From Novosphingobium fluoreni (GTDB taxonomy: Bacteria > Pseudomonadota > Alphaproteobacteria > Sphingomonadales > Sphingomonadaceae): a stretch of DNA of 64,000 bases. The position numbers and the translations under genes are program-made. Below the pieces are notes generated by a model that was given only the letters and a program-made list of their open reading frames with translations, searched no databases and was not told the origin of the DNA. Of the stretch, positions 9,343 to 18,216 are shown one piece after another. The DNA lies in the NCBI RefSeq assembly GCF_014196615.1, contig NZ_JACIDY010000002.1, positions 248,001-312,000 of the forward strand, read 5' to 3'. The stretch's first letter is position 1. Every line of letters starts with the position of its first letter.

Positions 9343-10573
9343 CATGGCGCAGGATCTCGCCACGGACGACCGCCATCGTGAGGGGCAGCGCGCGCATGAC
9401 GCCGCGGCTGACAGCCCGCGCGACAGTGCCGGCACGCAGCCTGCTCAGGCAGATGAGAGCCCGACCAGTGTGGTCGACAAGTCCAGGCGCAAGCCGCTGA
9501 TCATCGGCGTCATCATCGTCGTGCTGGTGGTTGCGCTGCTGTATTTCCTGTATGCCACCTTCATCGGCAGTCGCTCGGTTTCGACCGACAACGCCTACGT
9601 CGCCGGAGAGAACGCGCAGATCACGCCGCTGACGGAAGGGCAGGTCGCCGAAGTCGCCGTGGTTAACACGCAGCCCGTGCGTCGGGGCCAGCTGTTGATG
9701 CGGTTGGATGATGCCGATCAGCAGATCGCCGTGACAGAGGCCGAGGCGATGCTGGCGGCAGCGCAGCGGGCTTACACCGAATCGCGTGCGCAAGGCTCTG
9801 CGGCGGGTGCTTCGGCTGACGCGAAATCAGCCGCAATTCCCGAGGCGCAGGCCCGCCTGGCCACGGCCCGCGCCAATCTCGACAAGGCGCAGACCGACTT
9901 TCGCCGTCGCGCCAATCTGGAAGGCAGCGGTGCCGTATCCGGCGAGGAACTGACCAGCGCGCGCAATGCCCTGGCTGCGGCTCAGGCGGCGGTCGGCGAA
10001 GCGCAGGCCAGCGTCAACCAGGCGCGGGCCGATGCCGCCAGCGCGCGTCAGCAGGAAGTGGCCAGCCGCGCCGCCACGGCCGGTGTGGGCGTGAACGAGG
10101 CGCCGGAAGTGCGCCGTGCGATGGCCCGCCTCAACAATGCCCGCCTGGCCCTGCAGCGCACCGTGATCCGTTCGCCGATCGATGGTGTCATCGCCCAGCG
10201 CATGGTGCAGGTGGGACAGCGCGTGACCAACAGCACTGTCGCCATGATCGTCGTTCCGGTCGACCAGCTCTATGTCGATGCGAACTTCAAGGAGACGCAG
10301 CTGGGCAAGGTGCGCCCGGGCCAGCCGGCGGAAGTCATCTCGGACTTCTACGGCGATGACGTGGTCTATCACGGCAAGGTCGTCGGGTTCTCCGGTGGGA
10401 CCGGTGCCGCTTTCGCCTTGATTCCGGCGCAGAACGCCACGGGCAACTGGATCAAGGTTGTCCAGCGCCTGCCGGTGCGCATCCAGCTCGACCCCAAGGA
10501 ACTGCGCGAACATCCGCTGCGGGTCGGCTTGTCCATGGAAGCGAAGATCGACCTGACGGGCGGCCGCGACTGA
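9335..10573 (+). CDS. emrA: EmrA-type periplasmic adaptor (HlyD family)
   Basis: A 412-aa membrane fusion protein. A charged 50-residue N-terminus precedes one transmembrane helix (residues ~54-77). The HlyD barrel-sandwich begins at VSTDNAYVAGE and is split by a long alanine-rich coiled-coil hairpin. RSPIDGVIAQRMVQVGQRV marks the lipoyl-like half. It links the inner-membrane EmrB pump to the outer-membrane channel. The ATG overlaps the nodT stop; its own TGA overlaps the emrB ATG (TGATG). Confidence 0.92.
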   Translation: MTDMAQDLATDDRHREGQRAHDAAADSPRDSAGTQPAQADESPTSVVDKSRRKPLIIGVIIVVLVVALLYFLYATFIGSRSVSTDNAYVAGENAQITPLTEGQVAEVAVVNTQPVRRGQLLMRLDDADQQIAVTEAEAMLAAAQRAYTESRAQGSAAGASADAKSAAIPEAQARLATARANLDKAQTDFRRRANLEGSGAVSGEELTSARNALAAAQAAVGEAQASVNQARADAASARQQEVASRAATAGVGVNEAPEVRRAMARLNNARLALQRTVIRSPIDGVIAQRMVQVGQRVTNSTVAMIVVPVDQLYVDANFKETQLGKVRPGQPAEVISDFYGDDVVYHGKVVGFSGGTGAAFALIPAQNATGNWIKVVQRLPVRIQLDPKELREHPLRVGLSMEAKIDLTGGRD

Positions 10574-12123
10574 TGCTCTTCAGCCGCCTCTTCACGCCGA
10601 CGGAGCCGCCCCGACAGCTTCATGGCGTGCGGCTGGTGCTGGCCGGGATCGCTTTGGCGGCCTGCAATTTCGTCGTCCTGCTCGACATGACGATCGCCAA
10701 CGTCGCGGTGCCGCATATCGCGGGCGGCCTGGCGGTCTCGATCTCGACCGGCACCTGGGTGATCACGTCCTATGCGGTGGCAGAAGCGATCTGCGTGCCG
10801 CTGACGGGCTGGCTCTCCCAGCGGTTTGGCGCGATGCGCTGCTTCGTCACCTCTCTGATCGGGTTCGGCATATTCTCGATGCTGTGCGGCCTGTCGCAGA
10901 CGCTGCCGATGCTGGTGGTGTTCCGCATCGGACAGGGATTGTTCGGCGGTCCGATCATGCCGCTTACCCAGACACTGCTGCTGCGGATCTTTCCCAAGGA
11001 ATTACACCCCAAGGCGATGGCCTTGTGGGCGTTGACCGTCGTCGTCGCGCCAATCGTGGGCCCAATCATGGGTGGCTGGATCAGCGATAACTGGTCATGG
11101 CACTGGATCTTCTTTATCAACGTGCCGATCATTGTGGTGATCCTGTTCGCCATCTTCACGCTCTTGCAGGCGGTGGAGACGATGCGCCAAAAGCGGCCTA
11201 TCGATGGGGTCGGGCTGGGGCTGCTGATCATCTGGGTTGGCGCGCTTCAAGTCATGCTGGACAAGGGGCGTGAAGAGGATTGGTTCGCCTCACCCTTCAT
11301 CATCGGCTGCGCCGTGGTCTCGGCGGTCTTCTTCGCGTTCTTCGTGATCTGGGAATTGACCGAGGATGATCCGATCGTCGACATCAAGGTGTTTCGCCAC
11401 GCCGGCTTTACCACTGCGACGCTATCGCTGGTCCTGGCGTTCAGCACCTATTTCTCGTCCATCGTGGTCATCCCGCAGTGGTTGCAGACTTCATTGAACT
11501 ACACGGCCACAGATGCCGGCCTGGTCATGGCGTTCAGCGGCGTGCTGGCTCTGGCGGTGACGCCGTTCGTACCGGCCTTGATGAAGCGCTTCGATCCCCG
11601 GCTGCTGGTGTTCGTGGGGATCGGCTGGATCGGAGTGATCGCCCTGATGCGCGCGTTCACCTGGTCCGCCGGAGCCACCTTCTGGACATTTGCGACCCCG
11701 CAATTGCTGCAAGGTGCGGGCGTGGCGTTGTTCATGGTCCCGCTGACCACGATCAGCCTAGGTTCGGTATTGCCGCGGGAAACCGCGTCCGCTGCGGGTA
11801 TCGCCAACTTCGGGCGGACGCTGGGTGGTGCGATTGCCACGGCGGTGGTGACGACGTACTGGACCAACCAGGCGCGGTCAGACGCGGCGCAGATGGCGGG
11901 ATCGCTGAATGGCGCGCCGGAATTGATGACCAAGCTGCAGGGCCGGGGCTTTTCGACCGAGCAAGCGCGCGGCGTGCTGGATCAAACTGTGATGCAGCAA
12001 GCGACGGCAGTGGGAACCACCCACTTGTTCATGGTGGCCTTCGTGCTGTTCGTCTTCGCAGCGTCGGCCATCTGGCTGGCTCCGCGTCCACCAAAGAATA
12101 TAAAGCCGGCCGCCGGACATTGA
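10573..12123 (+). CDS. emrB: EmrB-type multidrug exporter (MFS DHA2, 14 TM)
   Basis: A 516-aa DHA2-family drug:H+ antiporter with about 14 hydrophobic segments. Family signatures include LDMTIANVAVPHIAG in TM1, GTWVITSYAVAEAI in TM2 and GPIMGGWISDNWSWHWIFFIN (given in part) near TM5. It should pump hydrophobic toxins or organic acids through EmrA and the NodT channel. The start overlaps the emrA stop by one base. The next gene, modA, is convergent with a 4-nt gap. Confidence 0.94.
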   Translation: MLFSRLFTPTEPPRQLHGVRLVLAGIALAACNFVVLLDMTIANVAVPHIAGGLAVSISTGTWVITSYAVAEAICVPLTGWLSQRFGAMRCFVTSLIGFGIFSMLCGLSQTLPMLVVFRIGQGLFGGPIMPLTQTLLLRIFPKELHPKAMALWALTVVVAPIVGPIMGGWISDNWSWHWIFFINVPIIVVILFAIFTLLQAVETMRQKRPIDGVGLGLLIIWVGALQVMLDKGREEDWFASPFIIGCAVVSAVFFAFFVIWELTEDDPIVDIKVFRHAGFTTATLSLVLAFSTYFSSIVVIPQWLQTSLNYTATDAGLVMAFSGVLALAVTPFVPALMKRFDPRLLVFVGIGWIGVIALMRAFTWSAGATFWTFATPQLLQGAGVALFMVPLTTISLGSVLPRETASAAGIANFGRTLGGAIATAVVTTYWTNQARSDAAQMAGSLNGAPELMTKLQGRGFSTEQARGVLDQTVMQQATAVGTTHLFMVAFVLFVFAASAIWLAPRPPKNIKPAAGH

Positions 12124-12127
12124 GGCG

Positions 12128-12922
12128 TCAGGTCCGCGGCACGGTAAATCCAAAGCGCGTGAACACCGCGCGACCCTCTGGCGAGAGCAGGAACGCGCGC
12201 AGTCCCGCGGCGTCCTTGCTGGGCGAAGCGGAAAGCCGCGCAATCGGATAGAGGATCGCCGCGTGGCTGGTCTCCGGGAAGGTCGCCACCACGCGGACTT
12301 TGGGTTCCACCCTGGCGTCCGTTGCGTAGACGATGCCGAGCGGCGCTTCTCCACGCGCGACGAGTGACAACGCGGCGCGCACGTTGTCCCCCGAAGCGAT
12401 GCGACTGGAGACGTCCTGCCAGACGCTCATTGTTTCCAGCGCCTGCTTGGCGTAGCGGCCCGCCGGAACGCCGGACGGATCGGCCAGCGCCAGCCGTCCG
12501 CCGCCCAGCGCGCGGGCCAGCGGAAAGCCCGGCGTGATCTGCAGCGCCAGCTTGCTCGATGCCGGCGCGATCAGGACCAGGCGGTTGCCCAGCAGCGTGG
12601 CGCGGGTCGCCCTATCGATCTTGTTGCGCGCCGCCAGCTGATCCATCCATTCTTCATCGGCGGAGATGAACAGGTCCGCCGGTGCGTCGGTCTCCACCTG
12701 CCGGGCAAGCGCCGAACTGGCGGCGAAGGAGAGGACCGGCCGCGGATGCCCTTTCGCGGCCCAGGCATCGGCGGCCGCCTCCATCGCCTCTTGCAAGCTG
12801 GCGGCGGCCAGGACGACGGGCGCCTTCGTGTCGGTATCGGACGCAGGCGTCTGTCGCAGCAGCCATAGACCGGCCCCGAACAAAGCAATGACGGCAGCGA
12901 TAAGGATAAGAGTGCGGCGCAA
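12128..12922 (-). CDS. modA: Molybdate ABC transporter substrate-binding protein
   Basis: A 264-aa periplasmic binding protein of the ModA family. Family motifs are VVLAAASLQEAMEAAADAW, FAASSALARQ, DLFISADEEWMD and LADPSGVPAGRYAKQAL. The N-terminus holds one hydrophobic segment (residues 4-22) without a clear AxA site, so it could be a signal peptide or a membrane anchor. The TTG start has GGAG 10 nt upstream. The usual modB and modC partners are not adjacent, so it must serve a transporter encoded elsewhere. A Mo-box-like palindrome lies just upstream. Confidence 0.87.
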   Translation of the reverse strand: MRRTLILIAAVIALFGAGLWLLRQTPASDTDTKAPVVLAAASLQEAMEAAADAWAAKGHPRPVLSFAASSALARQVETDAPADLFISADEEWMDQLAARNKIDRATRATLLGNRLVLIAPASSKLALQITPGFPLARALGGGRLALADPSGVPAGRYAKQALETMSVWQDVSSRIASGDNVRAALSLVARGEAPLGIVYATDARVEPKVRVVATFPETSHAAILYPIARLSASPSKDAAGLRAFLLSPEGRAVFTRFGFTVPRT

Positions 12923-12941
12923 GCGAGGGTATCTCCAAAAT

Positions 12942-12961
12942 CGATATTTTGCGGTATATAG
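12942..12961. promoter_or_regulatory. Mo-box-like inverted repeat upstream of modA
   Basis: CGATAT, 8 nt (tttgcggt), then ATATAG: a 5 of 6 inverted repeat 20-39 nt upstream of the modA start. ModE operators are AT-rich palindromes with TATAT cores, which this resembles. It would suit molybdate repression of modA. No modE gene is visible in the window. Confidence 0.35.
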
Positions 12962-13020
12962 TATGTTGTTTGTGAGGGAAGAGCGTTTGCGGGTGAGCGC
13001 GACGCGGCTATCGCGGCGCC

Positions 13021-13623
13021 ATGTCAGACTTCCGCCTCTCGTCCCCCGCCGTCGCGCGCAATCGCGATCCGATCCTCGCCATCCTGCGCCATGTTCTGCC
13101 GGAGCGGGGCGAAGTGCTGGAAATCGCCAGCGGCACGGGCGAGCATGTGGCCTACTTCGCCGCCCAACTGCCGGGACTGAACTGGCAACCGACCGACCCC
13201 TCCGACGACGCGCTCGCGTCTATCACCGCGTGGCGTGATGCGGGTGGCTGGCCGAACCTGCTGGTGCCGCTGCGCCTCGATGCTGAAGAAGACGTCTGGC
13301 CGGTCGATCGTGCGGCGGCGATCGTGTGCATCAACATGATCCACATCAGCCCATGGGAAGCGACACAGGGACTGATGCGTGGCGCGGAGCGGCTGTTGCC
13401 ATCAGGCGCGCCGATGGTGCTGTATGGTCCTTATCACCAGGCCGGAGTGCCGCTTGCGCCCAGCAATGCCGCGTTCGATGCCAGCTTGAAGGCGCGCGAT
13501 CCTCGCTGGGGATTGCGTGATCTGGAAACGGTGCTGGCGCTAGCCCGGACGCATGGCTTGCGGTGCGAGGAGGTAACGGCGATGCCCGCCAACAATCTCA
13601 CGGTCGTGTTGCGGCGGGATTGA
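13021..13623 (+). CDS. DUF938 SAM-dependent methyltransferase-like protein
   Basis: A 200-aa DUF938 protein with a class I methyltransferase fold. The SAM-binding loop reads LEIASGTGEHVAYFA. NMIHISPW and LYGPYHQ are typical of DUF938. Physiological substrates of the family are not well established. The ATG at 13021 precedes SSPAVARNRDPIL, where homologues normally start. The 3' end overlaps the convergent MATE gene by 26 bp. It is divergent from modA across a 98-nt gap. Confidence 0.85.
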   Translation: MSDFRLSSPAVARNRDPILAILRHVLPERGEVLEIASGTGEHVAYFAAQLPGLNWQPTDPSDDALASITAWRDAGGWPNLLVPLRLDAEEDVWPVDRAAAIVCINMIHISPWEATQGLMRGAERLLPSGAPMVLYGPYHQAGVPLAPSNAAFDASLKARDPRWGLRDLETVLALARTHGLRCEEVTAMPANNLTVVLRRD

Positions 13624-14938
13624 AGCTGCGGTTCGTCAGCCGGGGCAGGACCAGAAACTGGAACAGGCCCCGCGCCAGATAGAACACGCTGAAAGCCAGC
13701 CACAGACCGGCATTGCCCAGCGGATGCGCCAACGCCAGCAGCGCCACGTACAGGATCATCGCGGCGATCATCGTGCCCAGCATCGCCCGCGTCCACCCGG
13801 CCCCCACGAAAACGCCATCAAACACGAACGAGGCAAAGCCGGCGAGGGGAAGCACGGCCAACCACAGACTGTCCCGCGCGGCAGCGTCGATGACTGCGGG
13901 ATCGGTGCTGAATAGTCCGGTCAGCGGCGCGCCTGCGGTCAACCCGATCAGGGACAGCGCCACTGCGGCGGCGCCCCCGGCGATTATCGCGGCGCGCAGC
14001 ACGGCCCGAAACCGGGCGCGATCCTGAGCCCCCACGGACTCGGCGCAGAGGACTTGCGCGGCGCTTTCGAACCCGTCGAGGATCAGCGTGCCCAGCATGA
14101 ACAACTGGAACAGGATGCCATTGGCCGCGAGGATGACTGGCCCCTGTTGCGCCCCGCCGCGTGCCAGCAAGAGCAACGCCACCGTCAGCAGCGCGGTGCG
14201 CAGGAACAAGTCACGGTTGATGGCGAACAGCGGCCGCAGCGCCGCACCGCTCCATGTCAGGCGGTGGCGCGCAAAGTTGATCGCCTGCCGGGCCTCTGGC
14301 TGGCGAAACACCAGCGCTGCCAGCAGCGCGCATTTCAGTGCTTCGGACAGGAAAGTCGCAGCGGCCACCCCGCTGATGCCGAGCCCGAAACCGAGCACCA
14401 GCGCCAGGTCCAGCGCGATGTGGGCGATGTTGGCGCTGACCTCCACCATCAGCACGGCGCGAACGCGCCGCCGCCCGATCATCCAGCCGACCAGCACGCA
14501 ATTGGCCAGCCAGATCGGGCCTGACCAGTAACGGATCGCCACATAGTCGGCGGCTCCCTGACGCAGTGCTCCCTTCGCCTCCAGCAGATCTAGGCCGATG
14601 GGCACGATCAACGGCATCGCCGCCAGCAGCAGCAGCCCGATCGCCAGCGAGACGCCCAGCGCCCGCGCGAGCGTTCCGGCCTGCAATTGCGCATCGCCGC
14701 GCCCGCTGGCCTGCGCGATCAGGGCGATGGTGCCGCTGCGCAGGAAGTTGAAGGCGTTCAACAGGCCGAACATCAGCTTTGCGCCCAGTTCCACAGAGCC
14801 TTGCGCGGAGGCATCGCCGAGACGGCCGATCGTCCACATGTCAGCCAGGCCGAACAGGGCGGTGGCGATATTGGTGAGCATCGCGGGCAGCGCGATGGCC
14901 CAGACCAGGCGCATCGGGGATGTTCGAAGATCGCTCAC
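13598..14938 (-). CDS. MATE family efflux transporter (DinF-like)
   Basis: A 446-aa protein with about 12 transmembrane helices in two MatE halves. The N-terminal LVWAIALPAMLTNIATALFGLADMW (given in part) and the internal second copy after residue ~235 fit the DinF/NorM superfamily. It should export cationic drugs or metabolites using Na+ or H+. The GTG start lies 33 nt after the pfkB stop, so the two minus-strand genes may be co-transcribed. ATG 14914 is an alternative start. Confidence 0.9.
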   Translation of the reverse strand: MSDLRTSPMRLVWAIALPAMLTNIATALFGLADMWTIGRLGDASAQGSVELGAKLMFGLLNAFNFLRSGTIALIAQASGRGDAQLQAGTLARALGVSLAIGLLLLAAMPLIVPIGLDLLEAKGALRQGAADYVAIRYWSGPIWLANCVLVGWMIGRRRVRAVLMVEVSANIAHIALDLALVLGFGLGISGVAAATFLSEALKCALLAALVFRQPEARQAINFARHRLTWSGAALRPLFAINRDLFLRTALLTVALLLLARGGAQQGPVILAANGILFQLFMLGTLILDGFESAAQVLCAESVGAQDRARFRAVLRAAIIAGGAAAVALSLIGLTAGAPLTGLFSTDPAVIDAAARDSLWLAVLPLAGFASFVFDGVFVGAGWTRAMLGTMIAAMILYVALLALAHPLGNAGLWLAFSVFYLARGLFQFLVLPRLTNRSFNPAATRP

Positions 14939-14971
14939 GACGCAGGCGACTGCAGCGCCGCCCGGGGTTCG

Positions 14972-15931
14972 TCAACCGATGACGGTGGTTTCCGCGCTTT
15001 CGCCGCCGCAAATCTGCGCTTGCAAGCGGGCGATATCCTCCAGGTGGGCCAGCCCGGTGCCGGGGGATAGCACCGCTGCAGATCCCGCCGCCATGGCCAG
15101 GCAAAATGCCTCATGGACGCTTTGCCCGGTGGTCAGTGCGAAGATCATCGCCGCCACGAAGCTGTCTCCTGCACCGACCGCGCTTTTGGCCTCGATCTTG
15201 GGGGCAGGAAGAAAGGTCACGCCGCTTTCCTGCGCCAGAACGGCTCCCAGATGGCCCAGCGTCACGGCCATGAATTGCGCCTTGCCCGCGCGAACGATGG
15301 CCAGAGCCTCGCACCCGATATCGTCGATCGTCTCCAATGGCCGTCCGACCAAGGCGGCCAATTCGCCTTGGCTGGGCTTGGCGAGGAAGATGCCGCCTGC
15401 CGCCAGCGCGGCTTGCAGCGGCTCGCCGGAAGTGTCGATGACCACGCGCGTATGACGCTGGCGGGCGATCGCAGCCACTTGCGCGTAGAAATCCACTGGC
15501 ACGCCCTGCGGCAGCGACCCGGACAGAACCAGCGCGTCGAGCGGCAGGGCTTCGGAGATGGCGTCCAGGCAGGCTTGCCATTCCGCCTCGGCCACGATCG
15601 GCCCGGACGGCGTGAAGCGATATTCCTTGCCGGTGCCCAGTTCATGCACGGCAGAGGCGATGCGGGTATCACCTGCGATGGGGATGCGGCAGCAGCCCAG
15701 ATCATGGTCGGCCAGCAGCCCGTCCAGCGTCGGGCCGGTCGCGCCGCCGGAGAGGTAGAAATTTAGCGCTTCGCCGCCTAGCCGCTGGAACACCCGCGCC
15801 ACATTGATGCCGCCGCCGCCGGGGGCATATTGCTCGTTGCGGGTGCGCATCTTGTGGGTGTGTTGCATGCGATCGATGTCATACGAGACGTCGATCGTCG
15901 GGTTCATGGTCAGCGTGGCGATGCGGGGCAT
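14972..15931 (-). CDS. PfkB-family sugar-phosphate kinase (1-phosphofructokinase / 6-phosphofructokinase 2 type)
   Basis: A 319-aa ribokinase-fold kinase. GGGGINVARVFQRLGG near residues 38-53 is the first PfkB signature. GAGDSF at 253-258 provides the catalytic Asp256 and the anion hole. TLTMNPTIDVSYDID at the N-terminus is characteristic of the hexose-phosphate branch. It probably phosphorylates fructose-6-P, fructose-1-P or tagatose-6-P; the sequence does not decide which. No PTS or sugar operon is adjacent. Confidence 0.88.
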   Translation of the reverse strand: MPRIATLTMNPTIDVSYDIDRMQHTHKMRTRNEQYAPGGGGINVARVFQRLGGEALNFYLSGGATGPTLDGLLADHDLGCCRIPIAGDTRIASAVHELGTGKEYRFTPSGPIVAEAEWQACLDAISEALPLDALVLSGSLPQGVPVDFYAQVAAIARQRHTRVVIDTSGEPLQAALAAGGIFLAKPSQGELAALVGRPLETIDDIGCEALAIVRAGKAQFMAVTLGHLGAVLAQESGVTFLPAPKIEAKSAVGAGDSFVAAMIFALTTGQSVHEAFCLAMAAGSAAVLSPGTGLAHLEDIARLQAQICGGESAETTVIG

Positions 15932-15947
15932 GGGCGAGGCGCGTCCT

Positions 15948-15981
15948 CTTCAGGCGTGACTGGTCTTCAGGCGGGACTGGG
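15948..15981. repeat. Tandem 17-bp repeat upstream of pfkB
   Basis: CTTCAGGCGTGACTGGT is followed directly by CTTCAGGCGGGACTGGG (15 of 17 identical). It lies 17-50 nt upstream of the pfkB ATG, where a regulator could bind side by side. Two copies only, so it may also be a simple slippage duplication. Confidence 0.6.
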
Positions 15982-16058
15982 CAGCCGGGCGACCTGACTC
16001 CTAACGAGCGCGACGGCGGGAGGATGCATTATTCGCTGCGCATCGTCCCGACATGTCG

Positions 16059-18173
16059 TCAGCCGAGGCTGGGCACCGCCGAATGCCCCATGTCTTTAAG
16101 ATAGCGCAGCGCCTCCGGCCCCGGTTGCGGGCGACCGAACAGATAGCCCTGGCCCTGCATGCAGCCTTCGTCGCGCAAGTAATCGCGCACGGTCTCGCGC
16201 TCGATCCCCTCCGCCGTGACGGTCAGGCCCAGGCTTTTGCCCAGGCCGATCACCGCCCGGATCACCGCGCGTGAATTGGTCTCTCCCTCCAGATTGAGGA
16301 TGAAGGACTTGTCGAGCTTGATCTTGGTGAACGGAAAGTTGAGCCAATAGCCAAGGGACGAGTATCCGGTACCGAAGTCATCCAGCGAGATGCCGATGCC
16401 AAACGCGCGCAAGTTGCGGATGATGGCGGACGGACGGGGGCCTTTTTCCATCAGCACGGCCTCGGTGATCTCCAGTTCCAGCCGCCCTGGCGCGAGACTC
16501 GATGCCGTCAGCGCCGCGATGACGGTGCTGGTAAGGTTGCCGTTCCGGAACTGCAGCGGAGAGACGTTGACGGAAAGCTGGATGTGGTCCGGCCATTTCC
16601 GCGCTTCGGCGCACGCGGCGTTGAGGACGAAGCGGCCGACGGTATCGATCAGGCCCATTTCCTCGGCCAGCGGGATGAACACGTCGGGCGATACGGGTCC
16701 GCGCACCGGATGGCGCCAGCGCAGCAACGCCTCGAAACCCTGAACCTCGCCCGTCGCCAGCGCGACCAATGGCTGGTAGTGAACTTCAAGCTGGTTCTTT
16801 CGCAAAGCCTCGCGAAAGTCGATTTCCAGCCGGGTCTTTTCCTGCGCGGCGGCGTCCAGATCGCTTTCGAAGCAGCGACAAGTCCCGCGGCTTTCCCCCT
16901 TCGCGGCGTAGAGCGCCAGATCGGCATACCGCAGCAGGGTTTCCGGGTCCGAGCTGTGATGCGGAGACGATGCGAAGCCGATCGTGGCGCCGATGTGCAG
17001 CACATTGCCATCGACATGGAAGGGCTGGGACAACGTGGTAATGATCGAGCGGGAAACGATCTCGACCTGCGCGCGGCTGGACTTGCTGAAGATGATGGCG
17101 AACTCGTCTCCGCCGACCCGGCACAGCAGCGCGTCGGTTGGCACCAGCGAGCGCATCCGGCGTGCTGCCTCGGTCAGCAACACGTCGCCCAGGTGATGGC
17201 CGTAAGTATCGTTCACTGCCTTGAAGTGATCGAGGTCGACCAACGCCATCGTCACGCTATCCGTGGATGAGGCATTTTGCAGCACTTGGCGCAAATGCGC
17301 ACGGCAATGGGCGCGATTGGCAAGGCCCGTTAGTTCATCATGGCGCGCCATGTGCTTCATGCGCTGCTCGATGCGCCGCCGCTCGGTAATGTCGAAGATG
17401 GACACGATCGTAGCGGAATAGCCTTCCAGCTGGGAGAGGCGGGTGTAGATCATCGCTTCGCTGATGGTGCCGTCGCGGTGCCGCACTTGCCAGACCTGGC
17501 GGTCGTCGCTGGAATCCTGGGCCAGTAGTTGCTCGGCGCGCGCCCAGGTCTTCTCAGGGAAAAGGGCGCTGGCGGAAAGGCCTTCCAGATCAGCGGTCGG
17601 ATAGCCGAAGTAATCGACCGCGGCAGGATTGGCAGATCGAATGCAACCGCTTTCGATATCGTAGACCATCATCGCGATGGGATTGCGTTCGAACAGCAGG
17701 CGGAACGCCTCCTCGCTCTGACGCATGTCGGTGATGTCGATTCGCAGGCCGATGTTGCCACCATCGGAAGTGCGGCGCTCTTCGATCAGGATGCGCCGGC
17801 CATTGGCAAGCCGCTGTTCGTGGCGGGAGGATGGAGCGGTCAGGCGCGCCATCCGCTCTGCCAGCCATTCCTCCTCGCGTCCGATCGCCTCGGGATAGTC
17901 GCCCCGCTCCACGCCCTCGCGCAGCGTATCGGCGAAACGCACGCCAGGGGCTAGGAGATCGGCGGAGACGGCGTAGATCTGGGCGTACTGCTGGTTCCAC
18001 AGGATGTACCGCCCCTCGGCATCCAGGAACACCACGCCCTCGGGCAGCAGATCGATCGCCTCGCGCAGCCAGCGTTCGGCACGATGCGCCGCGCCCATCG
18101 CCTCCTCCAGCGATTGCAGGCTCTCGACAGCCACGGCGCCCGCCATGGAATCTTGGCCGAAGTCCAGTTTCAT
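16059..18173 (-). CDS. PAS-PAS-GGDEF-EAL cyclic-di-GMP signalling protein
   Basis: A 704-aa soluble sensor. PAS 1 is at ~38-145 (LLPEGVVFLDAEGRYILWN, given in part) and PAS 2 at ~155-265 (NPIAMMVYDIESG). The diguanylate cyclase domain has an intact GGDEF at 354-358. The phosphodiesterase domain has EAL at 481-483, DDFGTGYSSL, KLDKSFI and AEGIE, so the metal-binding and catalytic residues look intact. The RxxD inhibitory site is absent: the aligned positions are PTDA. It could make, degrade or switch c-di-GMP in response to a PAS ligand. No transmembrane segment is seen. Confidence 0.94.
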   Translation of the reverse strand: MKLDFGQDSMAGAVAVESLQSLEEAMGAAHRAERWLREAIDLLPEGVVFLDAEGRYILWNQQYAQIYAVSADLLAPGVRFADTLREGVERGDYPEAIGREEEWLAERMARLTAPSSRHEQRLANGRRILIEERRTSDGGNIGLRIDITDMRQSEEAFRLLFERNPIAMMVYDIESGCIRSANPAAVDYFGYPTADLEGLSASALFPEKTWARAEQLLAQDSSDDRQVWQVRHRDGTISEAMIYTRLSQLEGYSATIVSIFDITERRRIEQRMKHMARHDELTGLANRAHCRAHLRQVLQNASSTDSVTMALVDLDHFKAVNDTYGHHLGDVLLTEAARRMRSLVPTDALLCRVGGDEFAIIFSKSSRAQVEIVSRSIITTLSQPFHVDGNVLHIGATIGFASSPHHSSDPETLLRYADLALYAAKGESRGTCRCFESDLDAAAQEKTRLEIDFREALRKNQLEVHYQPLVALATGEVQGFEALLRWRHPVRGPVSPDVFIPLAEEMGLIDTVGRFVLNAACAEARKWPDHIQLSVNVSPLQFRNGNLTSTVIAALTASSLAPGRLELEITEAVLMEKGPRPSAIIRNLRAFGIGISLDDFGTGYSSLGYWLNFPFTKIKLDKSFILNLEGETNSRAVIRAVIGLGKSLGLTVTAEGIERETVRDYLRDEGCMQGQGYLFGRPQPGPEALRYLKDMGHSAVPSLG

Positions 18174-18216
18174 CGACGCCCCACTGTTTCCGCCCGAACA
18201 GCTTGGTCGATAAAGG

